Source of the DNA: Candidatus Geothrix odensensis
GTDB taxonomy: Bacteria; Acidobacteriota; Holophagae; Holophagales; Holophagaceae
Direction of reading: 5' to 3'
Assembly (NCBI GenBank): GCA_016714685.1
Contig: JADKCH010000001.1
Location: forward strand, 682,001-746,000
DNA length: 64,000 nt
The notes beneath the pieces are model-generated. The model was not told the origin of the DNA. It searched no databases and saw nothing but the letters and a program-made list of their open reading frames with translations. Shown piece by piece: positions 19,578 through 27,953 of this stretch. Each line of letters begins with the position of its first letter. Position 1 is the stretch's first letter. The position numbers and the translations under genes are program-made.

Positions 19578-20180
19578 ATGAAGCTGCCGCCGCCCCTCGA
19601 GGCCGTGGTCGAGAGCCTCCAGAAGCTGCCGGGGGTGGGCTCGAAATCCGCCCAGCGCATGGCCCTGCACCTGCTGAAGGAAGGGCCGGAGGCCATGGCC
19701 CACCTGGCCCACCAGCTGCAGCAGGCCGCGGAGAAGGTCGGCTTCTGCGGCGTCTGCGGCGCCTTCACGGACCAGCCCACCTGCCCCATCTGCCTGGACC
19801 CCCGCCGGGATCCCGCCAGCCTAGTCATCGTGGCGGAAGCCTCCAACGTGCTCAGCTTCGAGCGCAGCGGCCACTTCCGCGGGCGCTACCACGTGCTGGG
19901 CGGCCTCATCTCCCCCTTGCGGGGCGTGGGCCCGGATCAACTGCGCATCCGCGAGCTGTTGAAGCGCCTGGAGGATCACGCCATCCAGGAGGTCATCCTG
20001 GCCACCAATCCCACGGTGGATGGCGAGGCCACCGCCAGCTGGCTGGCCCGTCTGCTGGAACCCATCGGCATCCGTACCACGCGCATCGGGCTGGGCCTGC
20101 CGATCGGCAGCGACCTCGAATACGCGGACGAGCTCACCCTGGATCGGGCCATGGAGGGCCGGCGGATCGTCGGTACTTAG
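19578..20180 (+). CDS. recR: Recombination mediator RecR
   Basis: A 200-residue protein that acts with RecF and RecO to load RecA on gapped DNA. An N-terminal helix-hairpin-helix (LQKLPGVGSKSAQRMAL) precedes a zinc finger with Cys57, 60, 69 and 72, then the Toprim domain with LVIVAEASNVLSFERSG and VILATNPTVDGEATA. Length is standard. It ends the thiL-ybaB-recR operon and overlaps the convergent ferredoxin by four bases. Confidence 0.95.
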   Translation: MKLPPPLEAVVESLQKLPGVGSKSAQRMALHLLKEGPEAMAHLAHQLQQAAEKVGFCGVCGAFTDQPTCPICLDPRRDPASLVIVAEASNVLSFERSGHFRGRYHVLGGLISPLRGVGPDQLRIRELLKRLEDHAIQEVILATNPTVDGEATASWLARLLEPIGIRTTRIGLGLPIGSDLEYADELTLDRAMEGRRIVGT

Positions 20181-20458
20181 TACTTCACACTCACGTCGCC
20201 CCGTGCCCAGGTCTGGCAGGCCAGGCGCTGGTCGGGGTTGGCCTTGAGGGCGAGGAGCACGCGGGACTCCGCCCCGCCCTTCTCACTGAGGTGCTCGGCC
20301 CCCTCTACCACCGTGACGAGGCAGGTGCCGCAGCGGGCATGGCCTCCGCAGCGGTGATTCAGCGGCACGTTCGCCTTGGCGCTGGCGGCGAGGAGGGCCG
20401 TCTCCCGGTCGCACTCCGCGATGCCGGGTGTCTTGCCATCGAATCGAATGGTGTGCAT
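20177..20458 (-). CDS. [2Fe-2S] plant-type ferredoxin
   Basis: A 93-residue ferredoxin with a beta-grasp fold. The cluster ligands are Cys37, Cys43 and Cys46 in CGGHARCGTC, with Cys81 in RLACQT as the fourth, the normal Cx5Cx2C...C pattern. It is an electron carrier of unknown partner. It stands alone, convergent with recR and downstream of the photolyase on the same strand. Confidence 0.9.
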   Translation of the reverse strand: MHTIRFDGKTPGIAECDRETALLAASAKANVPLNHRCGGHARCGTCLVTVVEGAEHLSEKGGAESRVLLALKANPDQRLACQTWARGDVSVKY

Positions 20459-20514
20459 GGGTTACCCATAAGCCATGAATGCAGAAGGGATAGAACAGAG
20501 CTCCCTCCACTCTA

Positions 20515-21924
20515 TCAGGCCGGTCCCCGGCCCAGATGCCCTTTCGCCGTCGCCAGGAAGCGCTGCCGCGCCAGGGCGTGATCGACCACGGGTTCCGGGT
20601 AGTCCAAGCTGACCCGCCGGCCCCGGGGGAGCTTCCAGGGCTCGTGGATGAAGGCCGTTGGGCAGTCCGCCAGCTCAGGCACCCAGCGCTTCACATAGGC
20701 GCCGTCCGGATCAAACTTGAGCCCCTGGGCCACGGGGTTGAAGATGCGGAACCAGGGCTGGGCATCGCAGCCGCAGCCCGCGCTCCACTGCCAGCCCGCG
20801 CTGTTCTGGGCCCAGTCGCCGTCCGTGAGCCACTTCAGGTAGTGGGCCTCGCCCAGGCGGTAGTCCAGCAGCAGGTGCTTCGCGAGGAAGCTGGCGGCCA
20901 CCATCCGGGCGCGGTTATGGACGAAGCCCTCAGCCAACAGCTGCCGGGCGGCGGCATCCACCACGGGATAGCCCGTGCGACCTGCCGCCCAGGCCTGCCA
21001 TCCCGCCTCGTCCACCCGCCAGGGGAAGCTCGAGAAGTCACCGCGGAATGGCTGCTCCAGCAGCTCCGGCCACTCCCACAGCAGGTGGTGGCTGAACTCG
21101 CGCCAGAGCAGCTCGTTCAGGAAGCGACGCCCGGATTCACCGGCTCCGGCCGCCGCGGCAGCCTGCCAGACCATCCGCACCGAGAGGGTGCCGAACTTCA
21201 AGTCGGCGCTGAGCCGCGAGGTGCCGGGCCGGTCCATGCGGTCGCGGTCCGCGCCGTAGTCGACGATGGGGCCGCCCACGAAGGCCTTCAACCGGGTCCG
21301 CGCGGCCCTTTCTCCGCCTGCCTGCAGATTCGGGTTCAGCGACAAGCCAAGGTCCGCCAGCGTCGGGATCGGCGCCGTCTCGAAGACCGACCCCTCAGGT
21401 ACCGGTGGCAGTGCCCGCGGCGCGGGCAGCGCCGGCGCGAGATCCAGCCGGATCCCGGCCGCCCTCGCGAAGGGCGTGAACACCCGGAACATGGCGCCCT
21501 GCCCGTTCCGCACGGAACCCGGCGGCAGGAGGGTCTCGCCCTCGAACAGCCGGAGGGCGATGCCCTCGCGATCCAGGGCCTCGGCGATCCGACGATCCCG
21601 CTCCCGGCCGAAGGGTTCCACCCAGCGGTGGGCCAGCACCTGATCCGCTTTCCACTGCGCCGCCAGGCGCGGCACCACCTCCAGGCTCCGCCCGGGAACC
21701 ACCAGCAGGCGCGAACCCAGGTGCGCGAGGTTGGCCTCCAGCGCCCGCAGCGAGTCCAGCAGGAACTGGATGCGGTGAGGCAGCTCCCGGGCCCGTTCCG
21801 GCGCGAAGAAGAAGGGATCGAGCACGAAGAGCGGAATCACCTCGCCAGAAGCCGCAGCCTCGGCCAACGGGGCGTGATCCGCCAGGCGAAGATCCTTGCC
21901 CCGGAACCAGACGATGGATCGCAT
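20515..21924 (-). CDS. Deoxyribodipyrimidine photolyase (cryptochrome/photolyase family)
   Basis: Light-driven repair of cyclobutane pyrimidine dimers using FADH and an antenna chromophore. The 469 residues begin with the photolyase N-terminal domain (WFRGKDLRLADHAPL) and end with the FAD-binding domain: RLSADLKFGTLSVR, FLNELLWREFSHHLL, TGYPVVDAAARQL, NRARMVAASFL, and DGDWAQNSAGWQWSAGCGCDAQP split over the conserved core. The Trp residues of the electron-transfer chain region are present. CPD repair fits best, but substrate class cannot be settled by eye. Confidence 0.93.
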   Translation of the reverse strand: MRSIVWFRGKDLRLADHAPLAEAAASGEVIPLFVLDPFFFAPERARELPHRIQFLLDSLRALEANLAHLGSRLLVVPGRSLEVVPRLAAQWKADQVLAHRWVEPFGRERDRRIAEALDREGIALRLFEGETLLPPGSVRNGQGAMFRVFTPFARAAGIRLDLAPALPAPRALPPVPEGSVFETAPIPTLADLGLSLNPNLQAGGERAARTRLKAFVGGPIVDYGADRDRMDRPGTSRLSADLKFGTLSVRMVWQAAAAAGAGESGRRFLNELLWREFSHHLLWEWPELLEQPFRGDFSSFPWRVDEAGWQAWAAGRTGYPVVDAAARQLLAEGFVHNRARMVAASFLAKHLLLDYRLGEAHYLKWLTDGDWAQNSAGWQWSAGCGCDAQPWFRIFNPVAQGLKFDPDGAYVKRWVPELADCPTAFIHEPWKLPRGRRVSLDYPEPVVDHALARQRFLATAKGHLGRGPA

Positions 21925-22002
21925 GCCTCGAAGCCTACCCTGCCCCGGCTTCTGCGAGGGGCGTCGAAACCTGGACTGGCCGCCATCAAGCCCAGGCGAC
22001 CC

Positions 22003-22917
22003 TCAGGGAAAGGGTGAGGCGACTCGCTTCAGCCAGGCCTCCCGCCAGAGAAGGGGCATCTGCCGGGCACAGCCCATGTACTTCCGACAGGTCGTTCCCG
22101 CCAGCGTGACGGTGTCCTGGACCGTGCGCAGCCTCCCGGTCTCCTCGGCGAGGATGGTCTCGACACGGCTCAGGACCTGCAGGCGCTGGCCGCAGAAGCC
22201 GTACATGTCGTTGCTGAAGGCCAGCCCCTTGAGGCACCCGCGGGCGTCCAGGGTGCGCAGGACCTCCTTCATGCTCTTGACCTCCACCCACTCGCCAGGG
22301 CGCAACCCCAAAGGTTCAGGCATCCTGTCACGGGTCGTCTGCAGGAAAGGCAGCCGGGTAAGCAGCGTCAGTTCCACCTTGTGGACGCCCGCGTAGTGGA
22401 GCATCCGGATCACGCCGGGAACCGTGAAGGTACCCGCTCTCACCAGGTTGAGGTACCCGATGGGACTCCACTTCGAGTGGCCGCGCCGAGTGGCCCGGCC
22501 CAGGTCCGTGCCCTGGCAGAAAAAGACCGCTGGGTCCGCCCCCCGGGACGATGGCAGGGCGAACGGGGACGCGGGGGGCGCCGGTGTTCCCGCCGGGCTG
22601 GGGCCCTCGACCTTCCGCAGCCAGCGTTCCTTCCAGAAGAGCATGCAGCCCAGCTGGCAGCCCCCGTGGGCGCCGCCATCGCAGCGCAGCCCCGCCAGAA
22701 CCACGCAGTCCCGGAGCGCCCGGATGGGCTCGGGCTCCCCCGGCGGCAGGGCGCGGACGCAGGTGCGGTCCGCCCGGACCTGCACCTGGAAGACCCGCCC
22801 ACAGTAGGCCAGCATCTCGGGCATGAAGGGCAGCGCCTCCAAGGTGGAGTCGGCATCGAGGGTGGACCGGATCTCCACCGCGGGAAGCACCTCCACCCAG
22901 TCTCCAGGAAACAGCAT
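22003..22917 (-). CDS. Tandem-domain protein of unknown function
   Basis: A 304-residue protein made of two related copies of one roughly 100-residue domain. Copy 1 (about 5-105) has GDWVEVLPAVEIRSTLD, LPFMPEMLAYCGRVFQV and CDGGAHGGCQLGCMLFWKE. Copy 2 (about 205-300) has GEWVEVKSMKEVLRTLD, LAFSNDMYGFCGQRLQV and CRKYMGCARQMPLLWREAWL. A Pro/Ala linker and a segment with FFCQGTDLGRATRR join them. I recall single-copy relatives as conserved unknowns, some in biosynthetic gene clusters. The Cys pairs suggest metal or disulfide. The ATG at 22917 follows GGAG by five bases. Confidence 0.7.
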   Translation of the reverse strand: MLFPGDWVEVLPAVEIRSTLDADSTLEALPFMPEMLAYCGRVFQVQVRADRTCVRALPPGEPEPIRALRDCVVLAGLRCDGGAHGGCQLGCMLFWKERWLRKVEGPSPAGTPAPPASPFALPSSRGADPAVFFCQGTDLGRATRRGHSKWSPIGYLNLVRAGTFTVPGVIRMLHYAGVHKVELTLLTRLPFLQTTRDRMPEPLGLRPGEWVEVKSMKEVLRTLDARGCLKGLAFSNDMYGFCGQRLQVLSRVETILAEETGRLRTVQDTVTLAGTTCRKYMGCARQMPLLWREAWLKRVASPFP

Positions 22918-23000
22918 GAAGGCTCCATTCTCCTGGGCGAAGATACTCCCTCCGGCCGGCGAATTGAACGCCAAGCCCGCGCCACGTTCAAGGGCGACCC

Positions 23001-23342
23001 TCAGATGGCCTGGCCGCCCCGCTCGCCGGTGCGGATGCGGATGCACTCCTTCAGGTCCTGGACGAAGATCTTCCCGTCGCCCACCTCGCCTCCGCCATGG
23101 CGGGCCGTGCGGATGATGGTGTCCACGGTGATGTCCTCGAAGGCGTCGTTGCAGGCGATGGTGATCTGCACCTTGGGGATGAGGTTGGGCACGACCTTCT
23201 TGCCCCGCTGCACCACGATCTCCTGCTGGCGGCCGTGGCCGCTGACGCGCAGGACGGTGATGCGTTCGATCTCGGCCTCGATCAGGGCCTCGCGGACCTC
23301 GTCGAGCTTCTCTTCGGGAATGATGGCGGTGATGAGCTTCAC
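23001..23342 (-). CDS. P-II nitrogen regulatory protein (GlnB/GlnK type)
   Basis: A 113-residue trimeric signal protein that senses ATP/ADP and 2-oxoglutarate. It follows amt by 12 bases, the normal context for GlnK control of ammonium transport. The core (MKLITAIIPEEKLDEVREAL, PKVQITI, GDGKIFV, IRIRTGE) is intact. In the T-loop, GRQQEIVVQRGKKVVPNL has Val at the place of the uridylylated Tyr51 and is one residue shorter than the enterobacterial loop. Control by uridylylation is therefore unlikely; ligand binding alone may set its state. Confidence 0.92.
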   Translation of the reverse strand: MKLITAIIPEEKLDEVREALIEAEIERITVLRVSGHGRQQEIVVQRGKKVVPNLIPKVQITIACNDAFEDITVDTIIRTARHGGGEVGDGKIFVQDLKECIRIRTGERGGQAI

Positions 23343-23354
23343 GCTGCGCTCCGA

Positions 23355-24677
23355 TCAATTCAGATTGTTCAGGCCATAGGCCCGTTCGCCGTGGATCTCG
23401 TGGTCGAGGCCGGTCTTCTCCACCGACTCGGCCACGCGGAAGCCCACGAGCTTCTCCACCAGGAACGCGATGAGCAGCGTCATGCAGACCGAGAAGAGGA
23501 TCGTGGCGCCCACGGCGAAGGCCTGCACCTTGAACTGGGCGAGAATGCCCCAGCCGGGCGATTTGGCCGCGGCCTCCGCCCACCAGGAGTCGCGGATGAA
23601 GAAGGTGAGGCCCAGGGCGCCCACGATGCCGCCGGTGCCGTGGATGCCGAAGGCGTCCAGGGAGTCGTCATAGCCCAGGCGGTTCTTCAGCAGGATCATG
23701 CCGAAGCAGGCGCAGGCGGCGATGGCCCCCAGCACGATGGCGCCACCAACCTGAACAACCCCGGCCGCGGGCGTGATCACCACCAGGCCCGCCAGGATGC
23801 CCGAGGCCATGCCCAGGCTGGTGGGCTTGTCGTCGCGGATGGTCTCGATGAGCACCCAGGTCAGCGCCCCGGAGGCCGCGGCCACCTGAGTGACGGTGAG
23901 GGCCCGCGCCGTGTCCAGGTTGGAGGCGATGGAGGAGCCCGCGTTGAAGCCGAACCAGCCCACCCACAGCAGGCCGGCCCCAATGAGGGTGAAGGTGAGG
24001 TTGTTGGGCGCCATGGCGGTCTTCGGGTAGCCGTGGCGCGCCCCGAGGAACAGTGCGAGGGCCAGACCCGCGGCGCCGGAGGAGATGTGCACGACGGTGC
24101 CGCCCGCGAAGTCGATGGCGCCCTTGGCGCCCAGGTTGAAGAAGTAGCCGTCCGGCGCCCAGACCCAGTGGCAGAGCGGACAGTAGACGAGGAGCACCCA
24201 GAGCGTGATGAAGGCCACCCAGCCCCGGAAGGAGATCCGCTCCGCCACGGCCCCGGCGATGAGGGCCGGCGTGATGATGGCGAACTTGCCCTGGAACATG
24301 GCGAAGGCGTACTCCGGCACGCCCGCCGGCAGGATGGTGTGGTCGATGCTGCGCAGGAGCACCAGGCCGCGGCTCCAACCGATGAGACCACCCAGGGCGT
24401 TGGGTCCGAAGCTCAGCGCGTAGCCCACCACGGTCCACAGGACGCCCACCACGGCCATGGCCGCGAAGGAGTGCATCATCGTGCCCAGCACGTTCTTCGT
24501 GCGCACCAGGCCGCCGTAGAACATCGCCAGACCCGGCACCATGAGCAGCACCAGGGTGGTGGAGGTGAGCATCCAAGCCGTGGCACCGGAGTCGTTCGCG
24601 GGCGTCGCGCCCTGGGCGGCCAAAGGCAGGCCTGCTCCGAGCACCAGGGGGAGGGAGAGCATTCGCTTCCAGGTCAT
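23355..24677 (-). CDS. amt: Ammonium transporter
   Basis: A 440-residue trimeric inner-membrane channel for ammonium. A signal peptide-like N-terminus (about 1-23) precedes about 11 hydrophobic helices. Family blocks are FYGGLVRTKNVL, AFAMFQGKFAIITPALI, IDFAGGTVVHISSGAAGL (pore His) and GIHGTGGIVGALGLT (second pore His). The C-terminal cytoplasmic tail includes GLDHEIHGERAY, the segment that contacts P-II proteins. It is transcribed together with the glnB-like gene. Confidence 0.96.
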   Translation of the reverse strand: MTWKRMLSLPLVLGAGLPLAAQGATPANDSGATAWMLTSTTLVLLMVPGLAMFYGGLVRTKNVLGTMMHSFAAMAVVGVLWTVVGYALSFGPNALGGLIGWSRGLVLLRSIDHTILPAGVPEYAFAMFQGKFAIITPALIAGAVAERISFRGWVAFITLWVLLVYCPLCHWVWAPDGYFFNLGAKGAIDFAGGTVVHISSGAAGLALALFLGARHGYPKTAMAPNNLTFTLIGAGLLWVGWFGFNAGSSIASNLDTARALTVTQVAAASGALTWVLIETIRDDKPTSLGMASGILAGLVVITPAAGVVQVGGAIVLGAIAACACFGMILLKNRLGYDDSLDAFGIHGTGGIVGALGLTFFIRDSWWAEAAAKSPGWGILAQFKVQAFAVGATILFSVCMTLLIAFLVEKLVGFRVAESVEKTGLDHEIHGERAYGLNNLN

Positions 24678-24760
24678 CGGGTCCTCCGGAAAAGGGCTCG
24701 TGAATCCAACGGGCGGGCGGGCTATTAAAAAAGCCTATCCCGAAGGCCCGATTCGACGCC

Positions 24761-24806
24761 CCAGTTATGACCCTGCCATTTACATTTCTGATGGACCCAT
24801 AACTGG
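24761..24806. repeat. Inverted repeat in the amt upstream region
   Basis: Arms CCAGTTATG (24761-24769) and CATAACTGG (24798-24806) are perfect 9-base inverted repeats spaced by 28 bases. They lie upstream of amt and just past the algH stop. No T-run follows, so a terminator is unlikely; an operator for amt is possible. Confidence 0.35.
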
Positions 24807-24808
24807 CG

Positions 24809-25318
24809 TCAGCTGCCTTCGCCGCTCAGCGCCACCTGCCAGAGCCCCGAGGGATCGGGATGCAGCAGCCACTCGGAGACCACCGGACGGCGCGTCCAGG
24901 CGCCCATCTCCAGCTCCTGGTCCAGCTGGCCGGGACTCCACCCGGCATAGCCCAGGAAGAGCCGGTACCGCGCGATCGGATCCCCCAGCAGAGCCTCCAG
25001 CAGGTCCTTGCGGTGGCTCACGAAGTGGGTGAGATCCACCACCGTGTCCTCCTCCTCGGGGAGGCCGCCCTGCACCAGGAGGATGCCGCGCTGGGGATCG
25101 ACCGGCCCACCGCGCCAGGCCGTGGCCTCCTCGGAACCGAGGTAAGACATGCCGCCCTCGGCGCAGACCTGTGCCAGGGCGAGGGGGAGCGGCCGGTTGA
25201 GGATCAGCCCGAGGGCCCCCTCCTCGTCGTGCTCCACGATCAGCACCACGCTGTGCAGGAAGTTCGGATCCAGGAGCGCGGGGCTGGCCACCAGGAGACA
25301 GGGAGCTTCGTACGACAT
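24809..25318 (-). CDS. YqgE/AlgH family protein
   Basis: A 169-residue protein of the UPF0301 (YqgE/AlgH) family, biochemical role unknown; in Pseudomonas AlgH affects alginate and other regulation. The family pattern is clear: APCLLVASPALLDPNFLHSVV, then HDEEGALGLILNRPL, YRLFLGYAGWSPGQLDQEL and W at the C-terminal sheet. The ATG at 25318 matches the usual N-terminus. It is divergent from the membrane protein that follows. Confidence 0.88.
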   Translation of the reverse strand: MSYEAPCLLVASPALLDPNFLHSVVLIVEHDEEGALGLILNRPLPLALAQVCAEGGMSYLGSEEATAWRGGPVDPQRGILLVQGGLPEEEDTVVDLTHFVSHRKDLLEALLGDPIARYRLFLGYAGWSPGQLDQELEMGAWTRRPVVSEWLLHPDPSGLWQVALSGEGS

Positions 25319-25361
25319 GATGCCGATGATGATAGCCCACGGCACCAGATAACCTGGAGGG

Positions 25362-26105
25362 ATGCGTACTCCTCCACCTTCCCACCTGGGTGCCCTTCTG
25401 GAAGGGCTCAGGCTGCTCAAGCGCCACCCCTGGCTGGCCCTCGCACTCGCCTTTCTGGCCATGCTGCTGGCCCAGCTGGGCCCGGCCCTGGAGCTGGCCG
25501 CGGGGGTGGGGCCGAACCTGATCCTCCAAGCCATCTTCGGGTTCGCCGGACTGCTTCCCCTCGAGATGTATTTCATTCCCCGCCTGCAGGCCCAGCTGGA
25601 TGCCGAGACGCGGGATGATGCCGCCAACGTCGCCATGACCTGGCAGAAGACCTTCGATGAACGCTGGTTGCGGACCTTCCTCGCCCGCCTGGGCATCAGT
25701 GTGGCCATCGGCCTGGGCCTGCTGATGTTCCTGATCCCGGGCATCCTCATCCTCACCCTGTTCGGCTGGGCTCCTCTGCGCATGCTGTTGCGCGGCGATG
25801 GCCTGCTGGCCGCCTTGAAGTGGAGCCAGGTCGCCATGGTCCGGCACTGGCCCCGCGTCATCCAGGCCGTACTGGCCATGACACTGGTCGCGATGACCTA
25901 TCAGATGGCCGCCAGCTGGGCCCTGGACCGCCTGCTCCCCGCGATGGATCCGGATGCGGGGCCGGGAGCCCTGCTGCGCCTGATGCACCCGGCCTTCTGG
26001 TGCTTCAACCTGCTGGGCGGGACGCTCAACCTCTGGCTCAGCTGCGCCCTGCTGGCCCTGTACCAGCGGCTGGAGGGCTCCATCCAGCCAGTCGAGAGCG
26101 TCTGA
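25362..26105 (+). CDS. Hypothetical multi-pass membrane protein
   Basis: A 247-residue protein with about five to six hydrophobic segments, near residues 25-45, 52-70, 108-130, 165-185 and 215-235. The pattern of ATYLLMFLIPGI-like short helices with amphipathic linkers resembles bacterial membrane proteins of the DUF975/glycerophosphodiesterase-associated type, but I cannot assign a family. It is convergent with the cysteine synthase-like gene, three bases apart. Confidence 0.7.
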   Translation: MRTPPPSHLGALLEGLRLLKRHPWLALALAFLAMLLAQLGPALELAAGVGPNLILQAIFGFAGLLPLEMYFIPRLQAQLDAETRDDAANVAMTWQKTFDERWLRTFLARLGISVAIGLGLLMFLIPGILILTLFGWAPLRMLLRGDGLLAALKWSQVAMVRHWPRVIQAVLAMTLVAMTYQMAASWALDRLLPAMDPDAGPGALLRLMHPAFWCFNLLGGTLNLWLSCALLALYQRLEGSIQPVESV

Positions 26106-26108
26106 GGC

Positions 26109-27170
26109 TCAGCAGCCGCAGCCAGGGGCCACGGTTCCGACCTGGACGCAGACTTCGCAGACGCGGATGGCCTGCCCGATGCCCAGCAGCTCGAGCTGGG
26201 GGCTGAGGAAATCCGCCTTCACGGGTTCCTCCTTCATGAGGTCCGTGGAGAGGTACTTCTTGTTGCTGTCGCTGAAGACCGTCACCACCACCGCGTCCCG
26301 GCCGAGGCGGTCCTGGGCCTGCAGGGCCGCCAGGAAGTTGGCGCCGCTGCTGATGCCCACGCCGAGGCCCCGGTCTGCCAGCTTCTGGGCCATGAGGATG
26401 GCGTCCCCGTCATCCACGGCCAGGATGTCGTCCAGCTGGTCCAGCTTCACGATGGCGGGGATGAACTCGTCGGAGATGCCCTGGATGCGGTGCTTGCCGA
26501 CCTTGTGTCCGGTGTGCAGGGTCGGCGAGTTGGCGGGCTCGACCGGATGGATCCGGATGGCGGGGTCCATCCCCTTGAGGAACCGCGCCACGCCCATCAC
26601 CGTACCGCCGGTGCCCACGCCCGCCACGAAGGCCTGGGGCTTCAGCCCCACCGAGGCCAGCTGGGCCCAGAGCTCGGGGCCAGTGGTGGTGGCGTGGGCC
26701 TCCACGTTGGCATCGTTGGCGAACTGGCAGGGCAGGAAGGCGTCGGGCGTCTCCGCCGCCCAGGCCTCGCTGAGCCGGATGGAGCCCAGGAATCCGCCCT
26801 CGGCATGGCTCACCAGGCGCACCTCCGCCCCGAAGGACCGGATCAAGTCCTTGCGCTCCTGGCTCATCCAGTCGGGCATGAAGATGGTGACGGGGTGACC
26901 GAGCGCCCGGCCCAGCGCCGAGAAGGAGATGCCGGTGTTGCCGCTGGTGGCCTCGGCGATGGGCGCCCCCGGCTTGAGGACGCAGCTCTCGTGGGCCTGC
27001 CGCAGGATGTGCAGGGCCATCCGGTCCTTGATGCTCCCGGTGAAGTTGAAGTTCTCCGCCTTGGCATAGATCCGCCGCAGCTCGCCCCGGTACTTCAGAT
27101 CCAGGGCCAGGAGGGGGGTGCGACCGACCAGGCGGCTCAGAGTGTGGAGGGTCGGCTGGATTCCGGTCAT
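26109..27170 (-). CDS. PLP-dependent cysteine synthase-like enzyme with Cys tail
   Basis: A 353-residue fold-type II PLP enzyme, most like O-acetylserine sulfhydrylase/cystathionine beta-synthase. The PLP Lys is K48 in FTGSIKDR. The substrate loop is EATSGNTGIS and the phosphate-binding loop is GVGTGGTVMG, followed by SSGANFLAA. An unusual tail of about 30 residues ends with Cys338, 341, 351 and 353 (Cx2Cx9CxC), resembling a metal or persulfide site. Cysteine formation is the best guess; related products such as cystathionine cannot be excluded. Confidence 0.85.
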   Translation of the reverse strand: MTGIQPTLHTLSRLVGRTPLLALDLKYRGELRRIYAKAENFNFTGSIKDRMALHILRQAHESCVLKPGAPIAEATSGNTGISFSALGRALGHPVTIFMPDWMSQERKDLIRSFGAEVRLVSHAEGGFLGSIRLSEAWAAETPDAFLPCQFANDANVEAHATTTGPELWAQLASVGLKPQAFVAGVGTGGTVMGVARFLKGMDPAIRIHPVEPANSPTLHTGHKVGKHRIQGISDEFIPAIVKLDQLDDILAVDDGDAILMAQKLADRGLGVGISSGANFLAALQAQDRLGRDAVVVTVFSDSNKKYLSTDLMKEEPVKADFLSPQLELLGIGQAIRVCEVCVQVGTVAPGCGC

Positions 27171-27254
27171 TCCTTGGCCTCGTCAGGGTTGCCCATCCAC
27201 GATCTCACATACCACCCGGGGGGGGCTGATCAGGAGAGACGAGCGCCCAGCCCT

Positions 27255-27470
27255 TTACATCTCGTCAGTGAAGTAGCCGGGGTCCTCGATTTCGACGAGC
27301 TCACCGGCCTCCAGACCCGCCCGCTGGGCGGGCGTCAGGGCCGCCTCGAGCCACCTCGGATCCGTGCGTCCATTCAGGAAGTGGGCCGAGGGTTGGGCCG
27401 AGTCATAGTCCGCGCGCAGACGCCAGAGGTGGACCCAGCCCACGTGGTTGATGCGGGCCCAGACCTTCAT
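27255..27470 (-). CDS. Small hypothetical protein (71 aa)
   Basis: A 71-residue acidic protein starting MKVWARINHVGWVHLWRL. No known family. Its ATG overlaps the stop of the mogA/moaB-like gene as ATGA (27467-27470), implying translational coupling. The C-terminus reads LEAGELVEIEDPGYFTDEM. The codon pattern is like the neighbours, supporting a real gene. Confidence 0.65.
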   Translation of the reverse strand: MKVWARINHVGWVHLWRLRADYDSAQPSAHFLNGRTDPRWLEAALTPAQRAGLEAGELVEIEDPGYFTDEM

Positions 27471-27952
27471 GTGCAGGGCCCTCCGGCCTCCCCCTCTTTC
27501 CGGAGGACGGCCACCGCGTGAACCAGCAGGGGCCAGGCCAGCTGGATCTGCTCCAGGGCCGCGGCGGGCCGGCCCGACAGGTTCAGGATCACGGTCCTCC
27601 CGGCGATCCCGCACACAGCCCGGCTGGCGAAGGCCAGAGGATGGCCCCCCTTGGCACGGATCAGCTCGCAGATGCCGGGAGCCTCGCGCTCGATGACGCG
27701 GCGGGTGGCTTCCGGCGTCGTGTCCCGGGAGCCGAAGCCTGTTCCCCCGCAGGTGAGCACCAGGGGCGCGCCGCCCGCCACGGCGCCATGGAGGTCCTGC
27801 TCCAGCAGGTGCGGCTCGTCCGGCATCAGCGAGGCGGTCACGGCCTTCACGCCCTGCCCCTTCAGCCAGGAAGTCAGCAGCGGCGTGGACTGGTCCTGAT
27901 ACTCGCCCCGGGAGGCGCGGTCCGACAGGGTGATGAGGTGCACGCGCTCCAT
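27467..27952 (-). CDS. MogA/MoaB family molybdenum cofactor protein
   Basis: A 161-residue member of the MoaB/MogA family, which adenylates molybdopterin before metal insertion. The motif TCGGTGFGSRDTTPEA is the family's nucleotide/MPT-binding loop. The N-terminus (VHLITLSDRASRGEYQDQS) and the late NLSGRPAAALEQ match as well. No other moa or moe genes are adjacent. It starts one base after the purE stop and is coupled to the small downstream ORF. Confidence 0.88.
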   Translation of the reverse strand: MERVHLITLSDRASRGEYQDQSTPLLTSWLKGQGVKAVTASLMPDEPHLLEQDLHGAVAGGAPLVLTCGGTGFGSRDTTPEATRRVIEREAPGICELIRAKGGHPLAFASRAVCGIAGRTVILNLSGRPAAALEQIQLAWPLLVHAVAVLRKEGEAGGPCT

Positions 27953-27953
27953 G

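Noticed and set aside
22003..23583. Longer reading of the tandem-domain gene through the P-II gene
   Set aside because: The extra 200 residues are the P-II gene in another frame (His/Arg/Gly-rich); the ATG at 22917 has a Shine-Dalgarno site and fits the domain start.
24678..24808. Sigma54 promoter for amt
   Set aside because: No GG-N10-GC pattern with correct spacing was found on the amt strand.
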